64,000 nt of DNA from Halobacteriales archaeon QS_4_70_19 (GCA_003020985.1 PXRM01000012.1:39641-103640), one strand, 5' to 3'. Positions 17,786 to 25,721 are shown, numbered from the stretch's first letter. Program-made: numbers and translations. Notes: generated by a model not told the origin, from the letters alone.

Positions 17786-18943
17786 ATGCGAGACGTAGCC
17801 ATCGTCGGGGCCTCGATGACGAGCTTCGGCGTCCGCGAGGGCGAGTGGGTCATGGACTTGCTCGCCGAGGCCGGCAGGGCCTGCATCGACGACGCCGGCA
17901 TCGGGTCCGACGACATCGACCACCTCTACGTGTCGAACATGGCCAGTGGCGAGTTCGAGGGGCAGACCGGCATCCCGAACGCCCTGGCCCACGACCTCGG
18001 CGCGATTCCGGCGTACACCCAGCGCGTCGACCAGACCTCCTCCTCGGGGGCCGCGGGTATCTACGCCGCCTGGCAGTCGATCGCCAGCGGCGCGAGCGAC
18101 CTGACGCTCCTGGTCGGGGGCGAGAAGATGACCCACCGGACGACCGGCGAGTCGACGGACATCATCGCCTCGCTCACCCACCCCGTCGAGTACAAGCAGG
18201 GTGTCACGCTGCCCTCCTTCGCCGGACTGACCGCGCGCAACTACCTCGACACCCACGGCGCGCCGCGGGAGGCGCTGGGACACGTAGCCGTCAAGAACCA
18301 CGCCAACGGCGCGCTGAACCCGAAGGCGCAGTTCCGGAAGGAGATCGACCTGGAGACCGCGCTCGACTCGCCGATGGTGGCCGACCCCCTCCGGCTGTAC
18401 GACTTCTGCCCGGTCACCGACGGCTCGGCCGCGCTGGCTCTCGTCCCCGCCGAGCACGCCGAGTCCTACGCCGGGGAGTTCGCCCGGATCGCCGGAATCG
18501 CGGGCGCCACGGATACCCACGTCGTCCACGAGCGGGCGGACCCGACACACATGGGCGCGGTCGCCGAGTCCGGGAGCGCCGCGTTCGAGCAGTCCGGGTT
18601 CGCCCACGACGACGTCGACGTGGCCGAACTCCACGACATGTTCACCATCCTGGAGGTGATGCAGCTGGAGGCGCTGGGCTTCGAGGCTACGGGCGAGGGC
18701 TGGCGGGCGGCGATGGAGGGGCGCACCGCCCGCGAGGGCGAACTGCCGGTCAACACCTCCGGCGGGCTGAAGTCCAAGGGACACCCGCTGGGCGCGAGTG
18801 GCGTCGCACAGGCCGTCGAGGTGTACGAACAGCTGGTCGGCGAGGCCGGCGACCGGCAGGTCGACGCCGACGTGGGACTCACCTGCAACGTCGGTGGATT
18901 CGGGAACTGCGTCCTCACGACGCTCATGGAGGCGGGCGGATGA
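17786..18943 (+). CDS. thiolase-fold protein (SCPx-like acetyl-CoA acetyltransferase family)
   Basis: 385 residues. MRDVAIVGASMTSFG at the start, ELHDMFTILEVMQLEALGF in the middle and SGGLKSKGHPLGASG followed by TCNVGGFGNC at the end define an SCPx-type thiolase domain. At the usual nucleophile position (CASG in classic thiolases) this protein has RVDQTSSSGAAG, so serine appears to replace cysteine. I believe the same sequence occurs in other haloarchaeal members. It overlaps by 4 bases a DUF35 gene, the usual archaeal partner. Whether it is a working thiolase or a different acyltransferase is open. Confidence 0.85.
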   Translation: MRDVAIVGASMTSFGVREGEWVMDLLAEAGRACIDDAGIGSDDIDHLYVSNMASGEFEGQTGIPNALAHDLGAIPAYTQRVDQTSSSGAAGIYAAWQSIASGASDLTLLVGGEKMTHRTTGESTDIIASLTHPVEYKQGVTLPSFAGLTARNYLDTHGAPREALGHVAVKNHANGALNPKAQFRKEIDLETALDSPMVADPLRLYDFCPVTDGSAALALVPAEHAESYAGEFARIAGIAGATDTHVVHERADPTHMGAVAESGSAAFEQSGFAHDDVDVAELHDMFTILEVMQLEALGFEATGEGWRAAMEGRTAREGELPVNTSGGLKSKGHPLGASGVAQAVEVYEQLVGEAGDRQVDADVGLTCNVGGFGNCVLTTLMEAGG

Positions 18944-19347
18944 ACTCCGACGACGCGTCCGGCGGGGCCGACGGCGAGGACCGACCGCCGATGACCGCCG
19001 CGCGGTACGAGGACGGCAGTCTCACCTGCCCGCCCCATCCGGTCGGCCCGGACGGGAGCGAGCCGGTCGGGGAGGTCGACCTCTCGACGCACGAGGCCGA
19101 CGTGGTGACGTGGACGACCAGCCATGCCACGCCGCCCGGCGTGCGCGAGCCGAACACCCTCGCCATCGTCGAGTTCGACGTGGACGGTACGCCGGTCCGT
19201 GCGCTGGGCCAGTGTACGACCGACGAGGTCACCGTGGGCGACACCGTCGAGCCGGTGTACGTCCCGGAGCTACGCGACCCGGACGCGGGCATCCGCGAAC
19301 GCGAGAGCCAGCGGTGGGACGGCTACCGCTTCCGGCCGGTGGAGTAG
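18940..19347 (+). CDS. DUF35 OB-fold protein, thiolase partner
   Basis: 135 residues. The OB-fold part is clear: VVTWTTSHATPPGVREPNTL followed by AIVEFDVDGTPVRALGQCTT and VGDTVEPVYV. In archaeal mevalonate-pathway thiolase/HMG-CoA synthase complexes DUF35 proteins bridge the enzymes and bind CoA. The N-terminal zinc ribbon usual in DUF35 is degenerate here, with a single cysteine (LTCPPHPVG) instead of four. The start codon overlaps the thiolase stop (ATGA). Confidence 0.82.
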   Translation: MNSDDASGGADGEDRPPMTAARYEDGSLTCPPHPVGPDGSEPVGEVDLSTHEADVVTWTTSHATPPGVREPNTLAIVEFDVDGTPVRALGQCTTDEVTVGDTVEPVYVPELRDPDAGIRERESQRWDGYRFRPVE

Positions 19348-19354
19348 CGGCCGT

Positions 19355-20167
19355 TCAGTTGCCGGTCACGTCGTCCGGGTCGCCGACCGTGGGGCCGTCG
19401 GTCCGGTCGTCGTCCCCCCGCCCGGCCCGTTCCTTGAGCGATTCCAGTTCGGCGTCCACGTCGACCTGTGGGCCACGCTCCGGCTCCCCGGCCTCCCGGT
19501 CCGGCCGCGGGGCCGCTGCGCGTTCCGCGCTGGCACGCTCGATGGACCCGAGTCGGTCGTCGATATCGGCGCGCAGCTGGCGCGCGTCGGCCAGCAGTCG
19601 CCGGGCGGCCGGGTCCGCCGGCTCCCCCTCGTAGGTCCGCTGGAGGTGTGCCAGCGCCTCGTCGACCTGCGAGAGTGCCTGCCGGCCCCCGGCGGCAGCC
19701 CGTTCGCCGGCGACCGCCGACGCGTCAGCGAGGACGTCGGCGGCATCGCGCCCGCCGCGCCGCTCCTCCGACCGGCGCGGGTCGCGCCCGTCCAGCAGCC
19801 GGATGGCGCCGCCGAGGAGTTCGAGGCCGCGGACGGCGGCCTCCAGCGTCGCGACGGTCGCCGGGATGGTGTACTCCTCCGTGAACCGGAGCAGGACGCG
19901 CGGCGACGGCGGTCGGGGGAGCGACGACCCGTCCCGCTCCCGGACGCTGTCCGCGTCGCGCTCGAGTACGCCCCGGAGGTCACGCAGCGTCCGTTCCAGG
20001 TCCGTGACCAGCACGTCGAGGTCGGGGTCGTTCCGGGTCCCCGTGGATGCGTCGCTCCCGTCACGCTCCCGACGCTCGCGCGCGGCGGGCCGGCGATCGT
20101 CGGCCGCCTGCGGCCGCGAGGCTACCTGCACGGGGATCGGCTCGCCATCGGCGTCCCAGTCGGTCAT
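19355..20167 (-). CDS. conserved haloarchaeal hypothetical protein
   Basis: 270 residues, highly charged, without signal peptide. A hydrophobic helical core lies at about residues 85-120 (PPSPRVLLRFTEEYTIPATV, then ATLEAAVRGLELLGGAIRLL). It is flanked by Arg/Asp-rich low-complexity segments; a second helical stretch follows (QALSQVDEALAHLQRTYEGE). The core looks like a family confined to haloarchaea, but I cannot name a function. The gene converges on the DUF35 gene with an 8-base gap. Its upstream region is shared with the small gene at 20258. Confidence 0.7.
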   Translation of the reverse strand: MTDWDADGEPIPVQVASRPQAADDRRPAARERRERDGSDASTGTRNDPDLDVLVTDLERTLRDLRGVLERDADSVRERDGSSLPRPPSPRVLLRFTEEYTIPATVATLEAAVRGLELLGGAIRLLDGRDPRRSEERRGGRDAADVLADASAVAGERAAAGGRQALSQVDEALAHLQRTYEGEPADPAARRLLADARQLRADIDDRLGSIERASAERAAAPRPDREAGEPERGPQVDVDAELESLKERAGRGDDDRTDGPTVGDPDDVTGN

Positions 20168-20209
20168 GCCGGTGGCTGCGGTGGCGACGCGGAAAACCCC
20201 CTCGGCGGT

Positions 20210-20223
20210 TTAGGAGGACCGAA
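20210..20223. promoter_or_regulatory. imperfect iron-box-like site
   Basis: TTAGGAGGACCGAA keeps the TTAGG arm but has CCGAA instead of CCTAA. It lies 27 bases from the better site at 20237, a spacing like that of the pair before 9395. The same TTAGG-N4-CCGAA form occurs at about 41488 and 54114, where it overlaps probable TATA elements of minus-strand genes, so it may be a core promoter pattern rather than an operator. Confidence 0.3.
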
Positions 20224-20236
20224 ACTCTCTTGTGCT

Positions 20237-20250
20237 CTAGGCACACCTAA
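20237..20250. promoter_or_regulatory. iron-box-like palindrome before the 49-residue gene
   Basis: CTAGGCACACCTAA matches TTAGG-N4-CCTAA at 13 of 14 positions counting the free centre, and ends 7 bases before the ATG at 20258. It resembles the two sites at 9339 and 9367. Confidence 0.45.
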
Positions 20251-20257
20251 TCGGCTG

Positions 20258-20407
20258 ATGGAAGCCACACGGAGTCGGGATTCCGAGAGCCAGGAGCAGC
20301 CGATGGTCACCGCGCACGGCGCCTCCCCCGAGCGGACTGTATTCACCGAGCAGGGGAACCCTGACGCGTGGATCGCGACGGACACCCTCGTCGATCTGGA
20401 CGATTGA
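20258..20407 (+). CDS. 49-residue haloarchaeal protein (DUF7331-like)
   Basis: Reads MEATRSRDSESQEQPMVTAH and ends FTEQGNPDAWIATDTLVDLD. The segment pattern 'F-x-E-x-x-N-x-D-A-W-I-A-S/T-D' occurs in small haloarchaeal proteins I associate with DUF7331, and a second example lies at 34007. Function unknown. An iron-box-like palindrome ends 7 bases upstream. After the TGA stop the same frame stays open for another 47 codons to 20551, with plausible codon use. Confidence 0.6.
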   Translation: MEATRSRDSESQEQPMVTAHGASPERTVFTEQGNPDAWIATDTLVDLDD

Positions 20408-20659
20408 GCACTCGCCGAGGCCGTCGCGCGCTCCGTCGGTGACGACTCGACGGAACGCGTTCGAGACGTCCCGGTCTCCGAGGACGGTTACTTTTCGAGA
20501 TACAGGCTGTTCCTGACAGTTAGTCACGACTCTCCGAGAGTAAAGCAGTGATTACTCGACAATGAGACGTACAACACGATAATCCGGCATCGGTACTCCG
20601 AGCGACTAGACGGTATCGAGAGAACGTGTCGGAACGTCCGGAAGGGACCGGTGGCCGAC
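20408..20659. other. gap between small gene and dpsA
   Basis: No complete gene seen. The frame of the preceding gene continues past its TGA (ALAEAVARSVGDDSTERVRD to DSPRVKQ, stop at 20549-20551), perhaps a decayed C-terminal extension. The remainder is AT-richer and shows no repeat or hairpin I could support. Confidence 0.4.
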
Positions 20660-21208
20660 CTAGTGGGTCGCTTCTTCGAGCACGAGGGTGTCGTCCTCGA
20701 GGTAGTGCTCGAAGTGGTGGGCGTGCTCCTCGACGGTTTCGAGGTGCTCGCGCAGAATCTCGCTGGACGTGTAATCACCCAGGTCCTCCATCATGCCGAC
20801 GTGATCGCGCATCGTCTCGATCACGTCGCCGAACATCTCCATGTCGTGGTGGAGCGAGGTCCGGATGTCGTAGACGTCCTCGCCCTCGAACTCGACCGGG
20901 GAGTGCTCCTCCAGGTTCGCGGGGCCGGCCAGCGGGACGCCGCCCATCGCCTGCGCGCGCTCGGCGAAGTCGTCGGCGGCCGCTTCGAGGTCCTCGGCGA
21001 CCTCGCCGAGATACTCGTGGAGCTCGAGGAACTCCGCGCCCTCGACGTTCCAGTGGTGCTTCCGGATCTGGTGGTAGGCCACGTAGCTCGCGGCGAGGTC
21101 GGTGTTGAACGCCTCGACGATCTGTTCCGCCTTCTCCTCGTCGACCCGCAGTGCCTCGCTCCCCTCGACGGTGCCGGCCTGCTGACGGACGTTCTTCTGG
21201 GTGCTCAT
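20660..21208 (-). CDS. dpsA: DpsA ferritin-like DNA-protection protein
   Basis: 182 residues. Dps proteins form dodecamers that oxidise and store iron and protect DNA. The ferroxidase-type segments are present: YVAYHQIRKHHWNVEGAEFL with ELHEYLGEVAEDLEAAADDF (residues about 42-80), and a long C-terminal helix ETVEEHAHHFEHYLEDDTLV. A TATA-like AAGTATTAAG lies about 30 bases before the ATG. A CTAGG-N4-CCTAG palindrome lies about 90 bases upstream, fitting the iron-dependent control known for halobacterial DpsA. Confidence 0.93.
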   Translation of the reverse strand: MSTQKNVRQQAGTVEGSEALRVDEEKAEQIVEAFNTDLAASYVAYHQIRKHHWNVEGAEFLELHEYLGEVAEDLEAAADDFAERAQAMGGVPLAGPANLEEHSPVEFEGEDVYDIRTSLHHDMEMFGDVIETMRDHVGMMEDLGDYTSSEILREHLETVEEHAHHFEHYLEDDTLVLEEATH

Positions 21209-21295
21209 TGCGTCCTCATCTGGGTGCGCCGGGCACTTAATACTTTCCAGGAGAGAAAGGAGAATTTCTGATTTCGGAAAAATACTTCCCGCGAG

Positions 21296-21309
21296 CTAGG
21301 TGCCCCTAG
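21296..21309. promoter_or_regulatory. iron-box-like palindrome upstream of dpsA
   Basis: CTAGGTGCCCCTAG is a perfect 5+4+5 palindrome with the same inner AGG-N4-CCT core as the two sites before the iron operon. It sits 88 bases upstream of the dpsA start, beyond the TATA element, where an activator rather than a repressor would bind. Confidence 0.45.
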
Positions 21310-21376
21310 TCCGTCGCGGGGTCGGTCCGGGCCCGAAGCGAGCCTGCCGAACCGGGGTCGAACAACCGGCAGATAG

Positions 21377-22177
21377 TCAGTCCCGGTAGATGCCGACACG
21401 CTTGCGGTGGTAGGCCTGCTCGTCGGGGTCGAGAGTCGTGACGAGGTCGCGCTCGGCGTCTGCCAGAGCCGTGTGGACGGACCCGTTCGGCCGCGCGACC
21501 ATCGAGCGGCCGCCGTACGCCGCGCCGGGGGCGTCGGGCACCTCCCGCCGGCCGGTTCGGCCGCAGGCCACCGCCCACCGCACGCCGTCGAGCGCGCGGG
21601 CGCGGACCAGCAGCCGCCAGTTCTCCGTGTGGGCGGCCGGCCACGCACCGACGACCAGCAGCGCGTCGACCCGTTCCTCGGTGTACGCGGCGCTGTCGGC
21701 GACGAAGTTCAGGTCGTAGCAGGTGACCAGCCCCGTCTCGCCGAGCGGCGTCTCGACCGTGACCCGCTCTTCGCCGGGCGTCAACACGCCCAGCTCCCGC
21801 CCCCAGAGGTGGCGCTTCCGGTAGACCGTCGTCTCCCCGCCCGGGCGGACGTACGCGACGGCGTTGTACAGCGCATCGTCGTCCTCGCCCGACGTTTCCA
21901 CGTAGCCGACCAGGAGCGCCACGTCGTGCTCCGCCGCACAGTCACGGACGGCGTCCAGCGTGGGCCCGTCGGTCCGGACGGCGGCGTCGGCCATGCGCTC
22001 GTCGGGGACGAAGCCGGTGAGGAACTGCTCGGGGAACAGCGCCACGTCGACGGCGTCGGGGAGCGCGGCGACGCGGTCGTGCAGCGTCGCCGCGTTCGCG
22101 TCCGGGTCGAGGTCAGCCACGTCCGTCTGGCAGGCCGCGACCGTCGGTCCGTCACTTGCCTGTGGTGCGTCCGTCAT
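21377..22177 (-). CDS. nitrilase-superfamily carbon-nitrogen hydrolase
   Basis: About 266 residues. The Glu-Lys-Cys catalytic triad is intact: E in ALFPEQFLTGF, K in VYRKRHLWGRELGVL and C in TGLVTCYDLNF. The C-terminal segment GGRSMVARPNGSVHTAL is also typical of the superfamily. Cytoplasmic hydrolysis of an amide or nitrile is expected; the substrate cannot be deduced. ATG 22177 was chosen because the in-frame extension to 22207 adds nothing conserved. Confidence 0.88.
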   Translation of the reverse strand: MTDAPQASDGPTVAACQTDVADLDPDANAATLHDRVAALPDAVDVALFPEQFLTGFVPDERMADAAVRTDGPTLDAVRDCAAEHDVALLVGYVETSGEDDDALYNAVAYVRPGGETTVYRKRHLWGRELGVLTPGEERVTVETPLGETGLVTCYDLNFVADSAAYTEERVDALLVVGAWPAAHTENWRLLVRARALDGVRWAVACGRTGRREVPDAPGAAYGGRSMVARPNGSVHTALADAERDLVTTLDPDEQAYHRKRVGIYRD

Positions 22178-22253
22178 GGGGGTCGCTGCAGTCCCGGCGC
22201 CCATCACGTTTTGGGCGTGCTCGGGCGAGCGGACCGCATCTCAGGGCCGAGAG

Positions 22254-22661
22254 CTACTCCCGGGTGAGGATCATCGGCGCCGCGCCGTCGAACGGCTCGG
22301 TCGACTCGCCGCGCGCCGCAGCGGCCCGGCGCGCCTGCCGGTCGTGGACGGCGAGCAGCCGCTCGAAGTCCTCGTCGTCGACCTCCAGCACGTCCGCGAA
22401 GTCGCCCCACACCTCCGGCAGGACGACACAGTGGAACGCCTCCTCCGTGCGCGCGACTACGGGGTCGTAGGGGAGGTACTTCCGCCACTCGTAGACGAGG
22501 TTATCGATGCCCGGGAGGTCGCGGGCGGACGCCTGGTGGTGCCGGAGGAGGTTGCGCAGTCGGGTCGGCTCCGTCCCCGTCCGCTCGGCAACCGCCGTCA
22601 GGATATCGTCGTCGAAGGGGACGAGGAGGTCCCGCTCGCCCGACTCGGTCGCGTCAGTCAC
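22254..22661 (-). CDS. conserved hypothetical protein
   Basis: About 135 residues from a GTG start (an ATG at 22688 is in frame). The sequence runs LLVPFDDDILTAVAERTGTE, LLRHHQASARDLPGIDNLVY, EWRKYLPYDPVVARTEEAFH, then CVVLPEVWGDFADVLEVDDE. It looks like a soluble, ordered protein with an N-terminal helical region and is likely haloarchaeal-specific. I do not recognise a function. TATGAC about 27 bases before the GTG could be the promoter element, which supports the shorter form. Confidence 0.65.
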   Translation of the reverse strand: MTDATESGERDLLVPFDDDILTAVAERTGTEPTRLRNLLRHHQASARDLPGIDNLVYEWRKYLPYDPVVARTEEAFHCVVLPEVWGDFADVLEVDDEDFERLLAVHDRQARRAAAARGESTEPFDGAAPMILTRE

Positions 22662-22730
22662 GGCCGGCGGTAGGCGACCGGGGGTCATAGACGCTCCGCC
22701 CCGCCGAGATGGCCAGGACCCGCCGGGATG

Positions 22731-22960
22731 TCACCCCCACGTCCGTTCGCGGTCGTCGGTGTCGACACTGGGCCCGCCCCCGGCCGTCGCGCCGGCCGAG
22801 TCGCCACGCCCGGACGCGATGGCGAACCCGAGTCCGACGAGGACGAGCCTCACGACGAGCGCCGACGAGCCCAGTGCCAGCACGTACAGGGCACCAGAAG
22901 TGACGCCGCTCCGACAGCAGCGTCGCCCACCGCCCACCCGTACAGCCACCTGTCGGACAC
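22731..22960 (-). pseudogene. two-helix membrane protein with a one-base frameshift
   Basis: Starting at GTG 22960 one frame reads SDRWLYGWAVGDAAVGAASL then LVP. After about 22890 the coding signal moves to the neighbouring frame with LYVLALGSSALVVRLVLVGL followed by GFAIASGRGD, and ends at TGA 22731 after SVDTDDRERTWG. Together they would make a protein of about 76 residues with two membrane helices and an acidic tail. The total length, 230 bases, is one short of a multiple of three. Mutation or sequencing error are both possible. Confidence 0.5.
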
Positions 22961-23053
22961 GGTGGCATCCAGCACTGGCTGACGCTTCGACCTGCCGATG
23001 CACGTCGGTAGCCTCCCGACCGTCGCGGGAGGAACGGTCGGGTCCCCCGACGC

Positions 23054-23731
23054 TCAGTACGTGCCTGAGCTGCTGCTCCCCTGTCGGGCGCTCGCCACGT
23101 CACGGCCGTCGTGGGCGACGGTCACCTCCTCGGGCGTGCCACCCTCGAAGACGTAGCGGGCCTCGTACTCGATGTCGACGACGCAGTCCGCGCACATCGC
23201 GTCTTCGTCGGGGCGGTACGCGCGGACGTTGACGCGCATCCGGTCGGTCGCGGGGTCGTAGTCGACGGACTCCTGCTCGGCGGTGTAGCAGGCGTCGGAC
23301 CCGTCGATGATGCCGTCGAGGGCGACGGCCTGCCCGTCGAAGGTGATATCGACCGCGTTCTTCCCGGTGCCACAGCTCTGGTTCGTCACCTCGAACTCCT
23401 CGCTCACGATGCCGTTCCCCTGCGGGGTCCGGGTCCGGGTGGCGGTCCCCTCGTCGGTGTGCTCGCCGGAGTCCGTCGGGGAGGCCGTGTGGTCGTCAGT
23501 TGGCGCGTCGGTCGCCGACTCCGGCGGGGAGGCCGTATGGTCGTCGGTGGGCGTGTCCGTCGCCGACTCCGGCGGGGAGTGGGTGGGCGCGTCGGTCGGC
23601 GTGTCGGTCGGGGAATCGGTCGGCGAACTGCCACCTCCGCCGTTCCCGTCCATCGGTCCGTCGGTCGTGCAGCCTGCCATGCCCGCGGCCCCGGCGAGAG
23701 CCGCGGCGCGGAGGAGGGCTCTTCGTCGCAT
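23054..23731 (-). CDS. Tat lipoprotein with Thr/Asp-rich linker
   Basis: 225 residues. The signal MRRRALLRAAALAGAAG is followed by the lipobox MAGC. Residues about 35-110 are repetitive, built from TDTPTDD/HTASPPESATD units; the DNA repeats too. The C-terminal ~110 residues form a compact domain with two cysteine pairs (NQSCGTGKNAVDITFDG; DACYTAEQ; DAMCADCVVDIEYEARYVFE). Function unknown; surface-exposed. The promoter is clear: GATATACGT at 23756-23764 lies about 27 bases before the ATG. Confidence 0.8.
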   Translation of the reverse strand: MRRRALLRAAALAGAAGMAGCTTDGPMDGNGGGGSSPTDSPTDTPTDAPTHSPPESATDTPTDDHTASPPESATDAPTDDHTASPTDSGEHTDEGTATRTRTPQGNGIVSEEFEVTNQSCGTGKNAVDITFDGQAVALDGIIDGSDACYTAEQESVDYDPATDRMRVNVRAYRPDEDAMCADCVVDIEYEARYVFEGGTPEEVTVAHDGRDVASARQGSSSSGTY

Positions 23732-23755
23732 GCAGGTGCCCGGTGACGGTCCACG

Positions 23756-23764
23756 GATATACGT
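23756..23764 (-). promoter_or_regulatory. TATA element of the lipoprotein gene
   Basis: On the minus strand ACGTATATC lies 24-32 bases ahead of the ATG at 23731, the standard spacing for a haloarchaeal leaderless transcript. Confidence 0.6.
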
Positions 23765-23880
23765 CTCGTGGAGGCACAAGGACGGATTTGAACGACGGGC
23801 CTGGAGCCCTGTTCCGGCCCCTGGTACCGGGAGGAGGGAGAACGTCGGATTCATGTGCCGACGCAACGCGCCGCCGGTAC

Positions 23881-24354
23881 ATGCACGAGCGCGCACGCGA
23901 GTTCGCGGAGGCGGCCCGCGACCGGTACGGCCTTGACCCGGCGGTCGAGGAGTTCGACGACGGGACCCGGACCGCCGAGGACGCCGCCGCCGCTATCGGC
24001 TGTCAGGTAGCCCAGATCGCCTCCAGCATCGTCGTGACCGACGGCAACAGGGCGGCGGCGGTCGTTACGAGCGGCGCGAACCGCCTGGACACGGTGCGTG
24101 TCGCCGACGAGTTGGGCTGGGACGGGGCCGACCTCGCGGCCCCCGAGACCGTCCGCGAGGCGACCGGCTGGGCCATCGGCGGCGTCCCGCCGTTCTGTCA
24201 CGAGCGCGACCTCCCGACGCTGCTCGACGAGTCGCTGCTGACGCTCGACCTGGTGTGGGCCGCGGCGGGGACTCCGGACGCCGTGTTCCCGATCGACCCC
24301 GAGCGACTGGCGGACCTGGCGGACGCAGAGCCGGCGGCGGTCGCGGAGTCGTGA
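23881..24354 (+). CDS. YbaK/EbsC (prolyl-tRNA deacylase) family protein
   Basis: 157 residues. The fold is marked by RTAEDAAAAIGCQVAQIASS and IVVTDGNRAAAVVTSGANRL, then ATGWAIGGVPPFCHERDLPT and LVWAAAGTPDAVFPIDPERL. Members remove wrongly attached amino acids from tRNA (for example Cys or Ala from tRNA-Pro), acting in trans. Which aminoacyl-tRNA is edited here cannot be told. The ATG is 150 bases from the divergent lipoprotein start. Confidence 0.88.
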   Translation: MHERAREFAEAARDRYGLDPAVEEFDDGTRTAEDAAAAIGCQVAQIASSIVVTDGNRAAAVVTSGANRLDTVRVADELGWDGADLAAPETVREATGWAIGGVPPFCHERDLPTLLDESLLTLDLVWAAAGTPDAVFPIDPERLADLADAEPAAVAES

Positions 24355-24469
24355 CGGCGGGTCTGCCCCCGATGGACGGGTCGATACTCGACCACGCCGT
24401 GGGGGTCGTCCGGCTCCGGGTAGGCGACTTTCCACACACTTACCAGCGGGGCCCGAGAGGGGGTCGGAC

Positions 24470-25606
24470 ATGCACCGGGACGACCGCGTGACCACGGAGC
24501 CGGGGGATTCGCCCGTCACGTCCGTCCCCGACGACTACGCGCCCGCCGACGCCGGCCACTGGTTCGAACTCACCGAGAGCCGGGACACGGGCCGGAAGCT
24601 GTTCTTCTGGGACGTCGTGCTCGACGACCGCGGGCTCGTGCCGACCGGGGACGTGGACACGGCGGTCGCGGACCTGCCGGTCGTGCTGTTCGTCCACGGC
24701 AACCCGGAGTGCTCGTACGCCTACCGGAAGGTCGTCCGCTCGCTGCGGGAGCGGGCGCTCGCGGGCGACCTCGCGACACCCGTCCGGCTCGTGGCACTCG
24801 ACCACATCGGCTTCGGCCTCTCCTCGACGGCCATCTACGAGGCCGTCCCGATGGACCACGCGGAGAACCTCCACGAACTCGTGACCGCACTTGACCTCCG
24901 GGACGTGACCCTCGTCGTGCACGACTGGGGCGGGCCGGCCGGGATGGGCGCACTGCTGCGCGAACCCGACCGCGTGACCGGACTCGTGGCCTGCAACACC
25001 ACCGTCTTCCCGATGCCGTTCGTCGGCCCCACCTTCGACGACTACCCCATCGACTGGCTCCCGTGGGCGGACTTCCCGCGCGTGACGCCGGACCGCCTCT
25101 GGCCGGCGGTCGGTTCGTACGCCGTCTTCCGGCGACCGGCCGGCGAGTACCGTGTCCTCCTCGAACTCCTGTTTTACCTCGCGCGCGTGGAGGGGTTCGG
25201 CTGGTTCCCCGACCACGAGGCCGCCGCCCGCCGCGTCTACTACGAGCAGTTCGAGGACCCGTGGAACACGGCTGCCTCGAAGCGACTCGTCCGGCAGACC
25301 CGGTACTGGGGGCACGGCAACACCTTCGAGTGCTCGCGGCTGGGCACCCGCAACACCGCCCCGTTCTACAGGGACATCCACCGGACCATCGGCCCGGAGT
25401 GGGGGCCGGCAGGCCGGGAGATCGACGTCGAACTCGTCTTCGGCGGCTGGGACCCGCTCGCGAAGAACGCCGTGCTCGACCAGTGGGCCGAGGCACTGCC
25501 GCAGGCTGAGGGGCACATGGAGGTGCTCGAGGGCGTCTCGCATTTCGTGGAGGAGGAGCGACCGGAACGGGTCGCGCGGGCGGTTCGTGACGCCGGCGGA
25601 TTCTGA
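24470..25606 (+). CDS. alpha/beta hydrolase, haloalkane-dehalogenase-like
   Basis: 378 residues. The oxyanion region VLFVHGNPECSYAYRKVVRS and nucleophile elbow LVVHDWGGPAGMGAL have Asp in place of Ser, as in haloalkane dehalogenases and epoxide hydrolases. VFGGWDPLAKNAV offers the acid and GVSHFVEEERPERVA the catalytic His. The lid region (about 180-280) is rich in Trp, Tyr and Phe (FDDYPIDWLPWADFPRV). The protein is about 70 residues longer than classic dehalogenases. Substrate unknown; dehalogenation is an inference from the triad. Confidence 0.85.
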   Translation: MHRDDRVTTEPGDSPVTSVPDDYAPADAGHWFELTESRDTGRKLFFWDVVLDDRGLVPTGDVDTAVADLPVVLFVHGNPECSYAYRKVVRSLRERALAGDLATPVRLVALDHIGFGLSSTAIYEAVPMDHAENLHELVTALDLRDVTLVVHDWGGPAGMGALLREPDRVTGLVACNTTVFPMPFVGPTFDDYPIDWLPWADFPRVTPDRLWPAVGSYAVFRRPAGEYRVLLELLFYLARVEGFGWFPDHEAAARRVYYEQFEDPWNTAASKRLVRQTRYWGHGNTFECSRLGTRNTAPFYRDIHRTIGPEWGPAGREIDVELVFGGWDPLAKNAVLDQWAEALPQAEGHMEVLEGVSHFVEEERPERVARAVRDAGGF

Positions 25607-25685
25607 CCAGTCTACCGCCCGTACAGCGGGAACCCGGCGCCGGCGCCGCCCGCACGGGTAGCGGCAACCACCCTCACAGACAAAG

Positions 25686-25692
25686 CTTTTAT
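25686..25692 (+). promoter_or_regulatory. TATA element of tfb
   Basis: CTTTTATATG, spanning 25684-25693, lies about 31 bases before the ATG at 25722 and is one of the strongest TATA matches in the window. Confidence 0.55.
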
Positions 25693-25721
25693 ATGTGGGA
25701 GGGTCCGACGACATAAGTATA

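Noticed and set aside
23480..23640. Repetitive DNA in the lipoprotein linker as a CRISPR-like array
   Set aside because: Repeats are imperfect, in frame and encode a TDTPTDD-type linker; no spacers.
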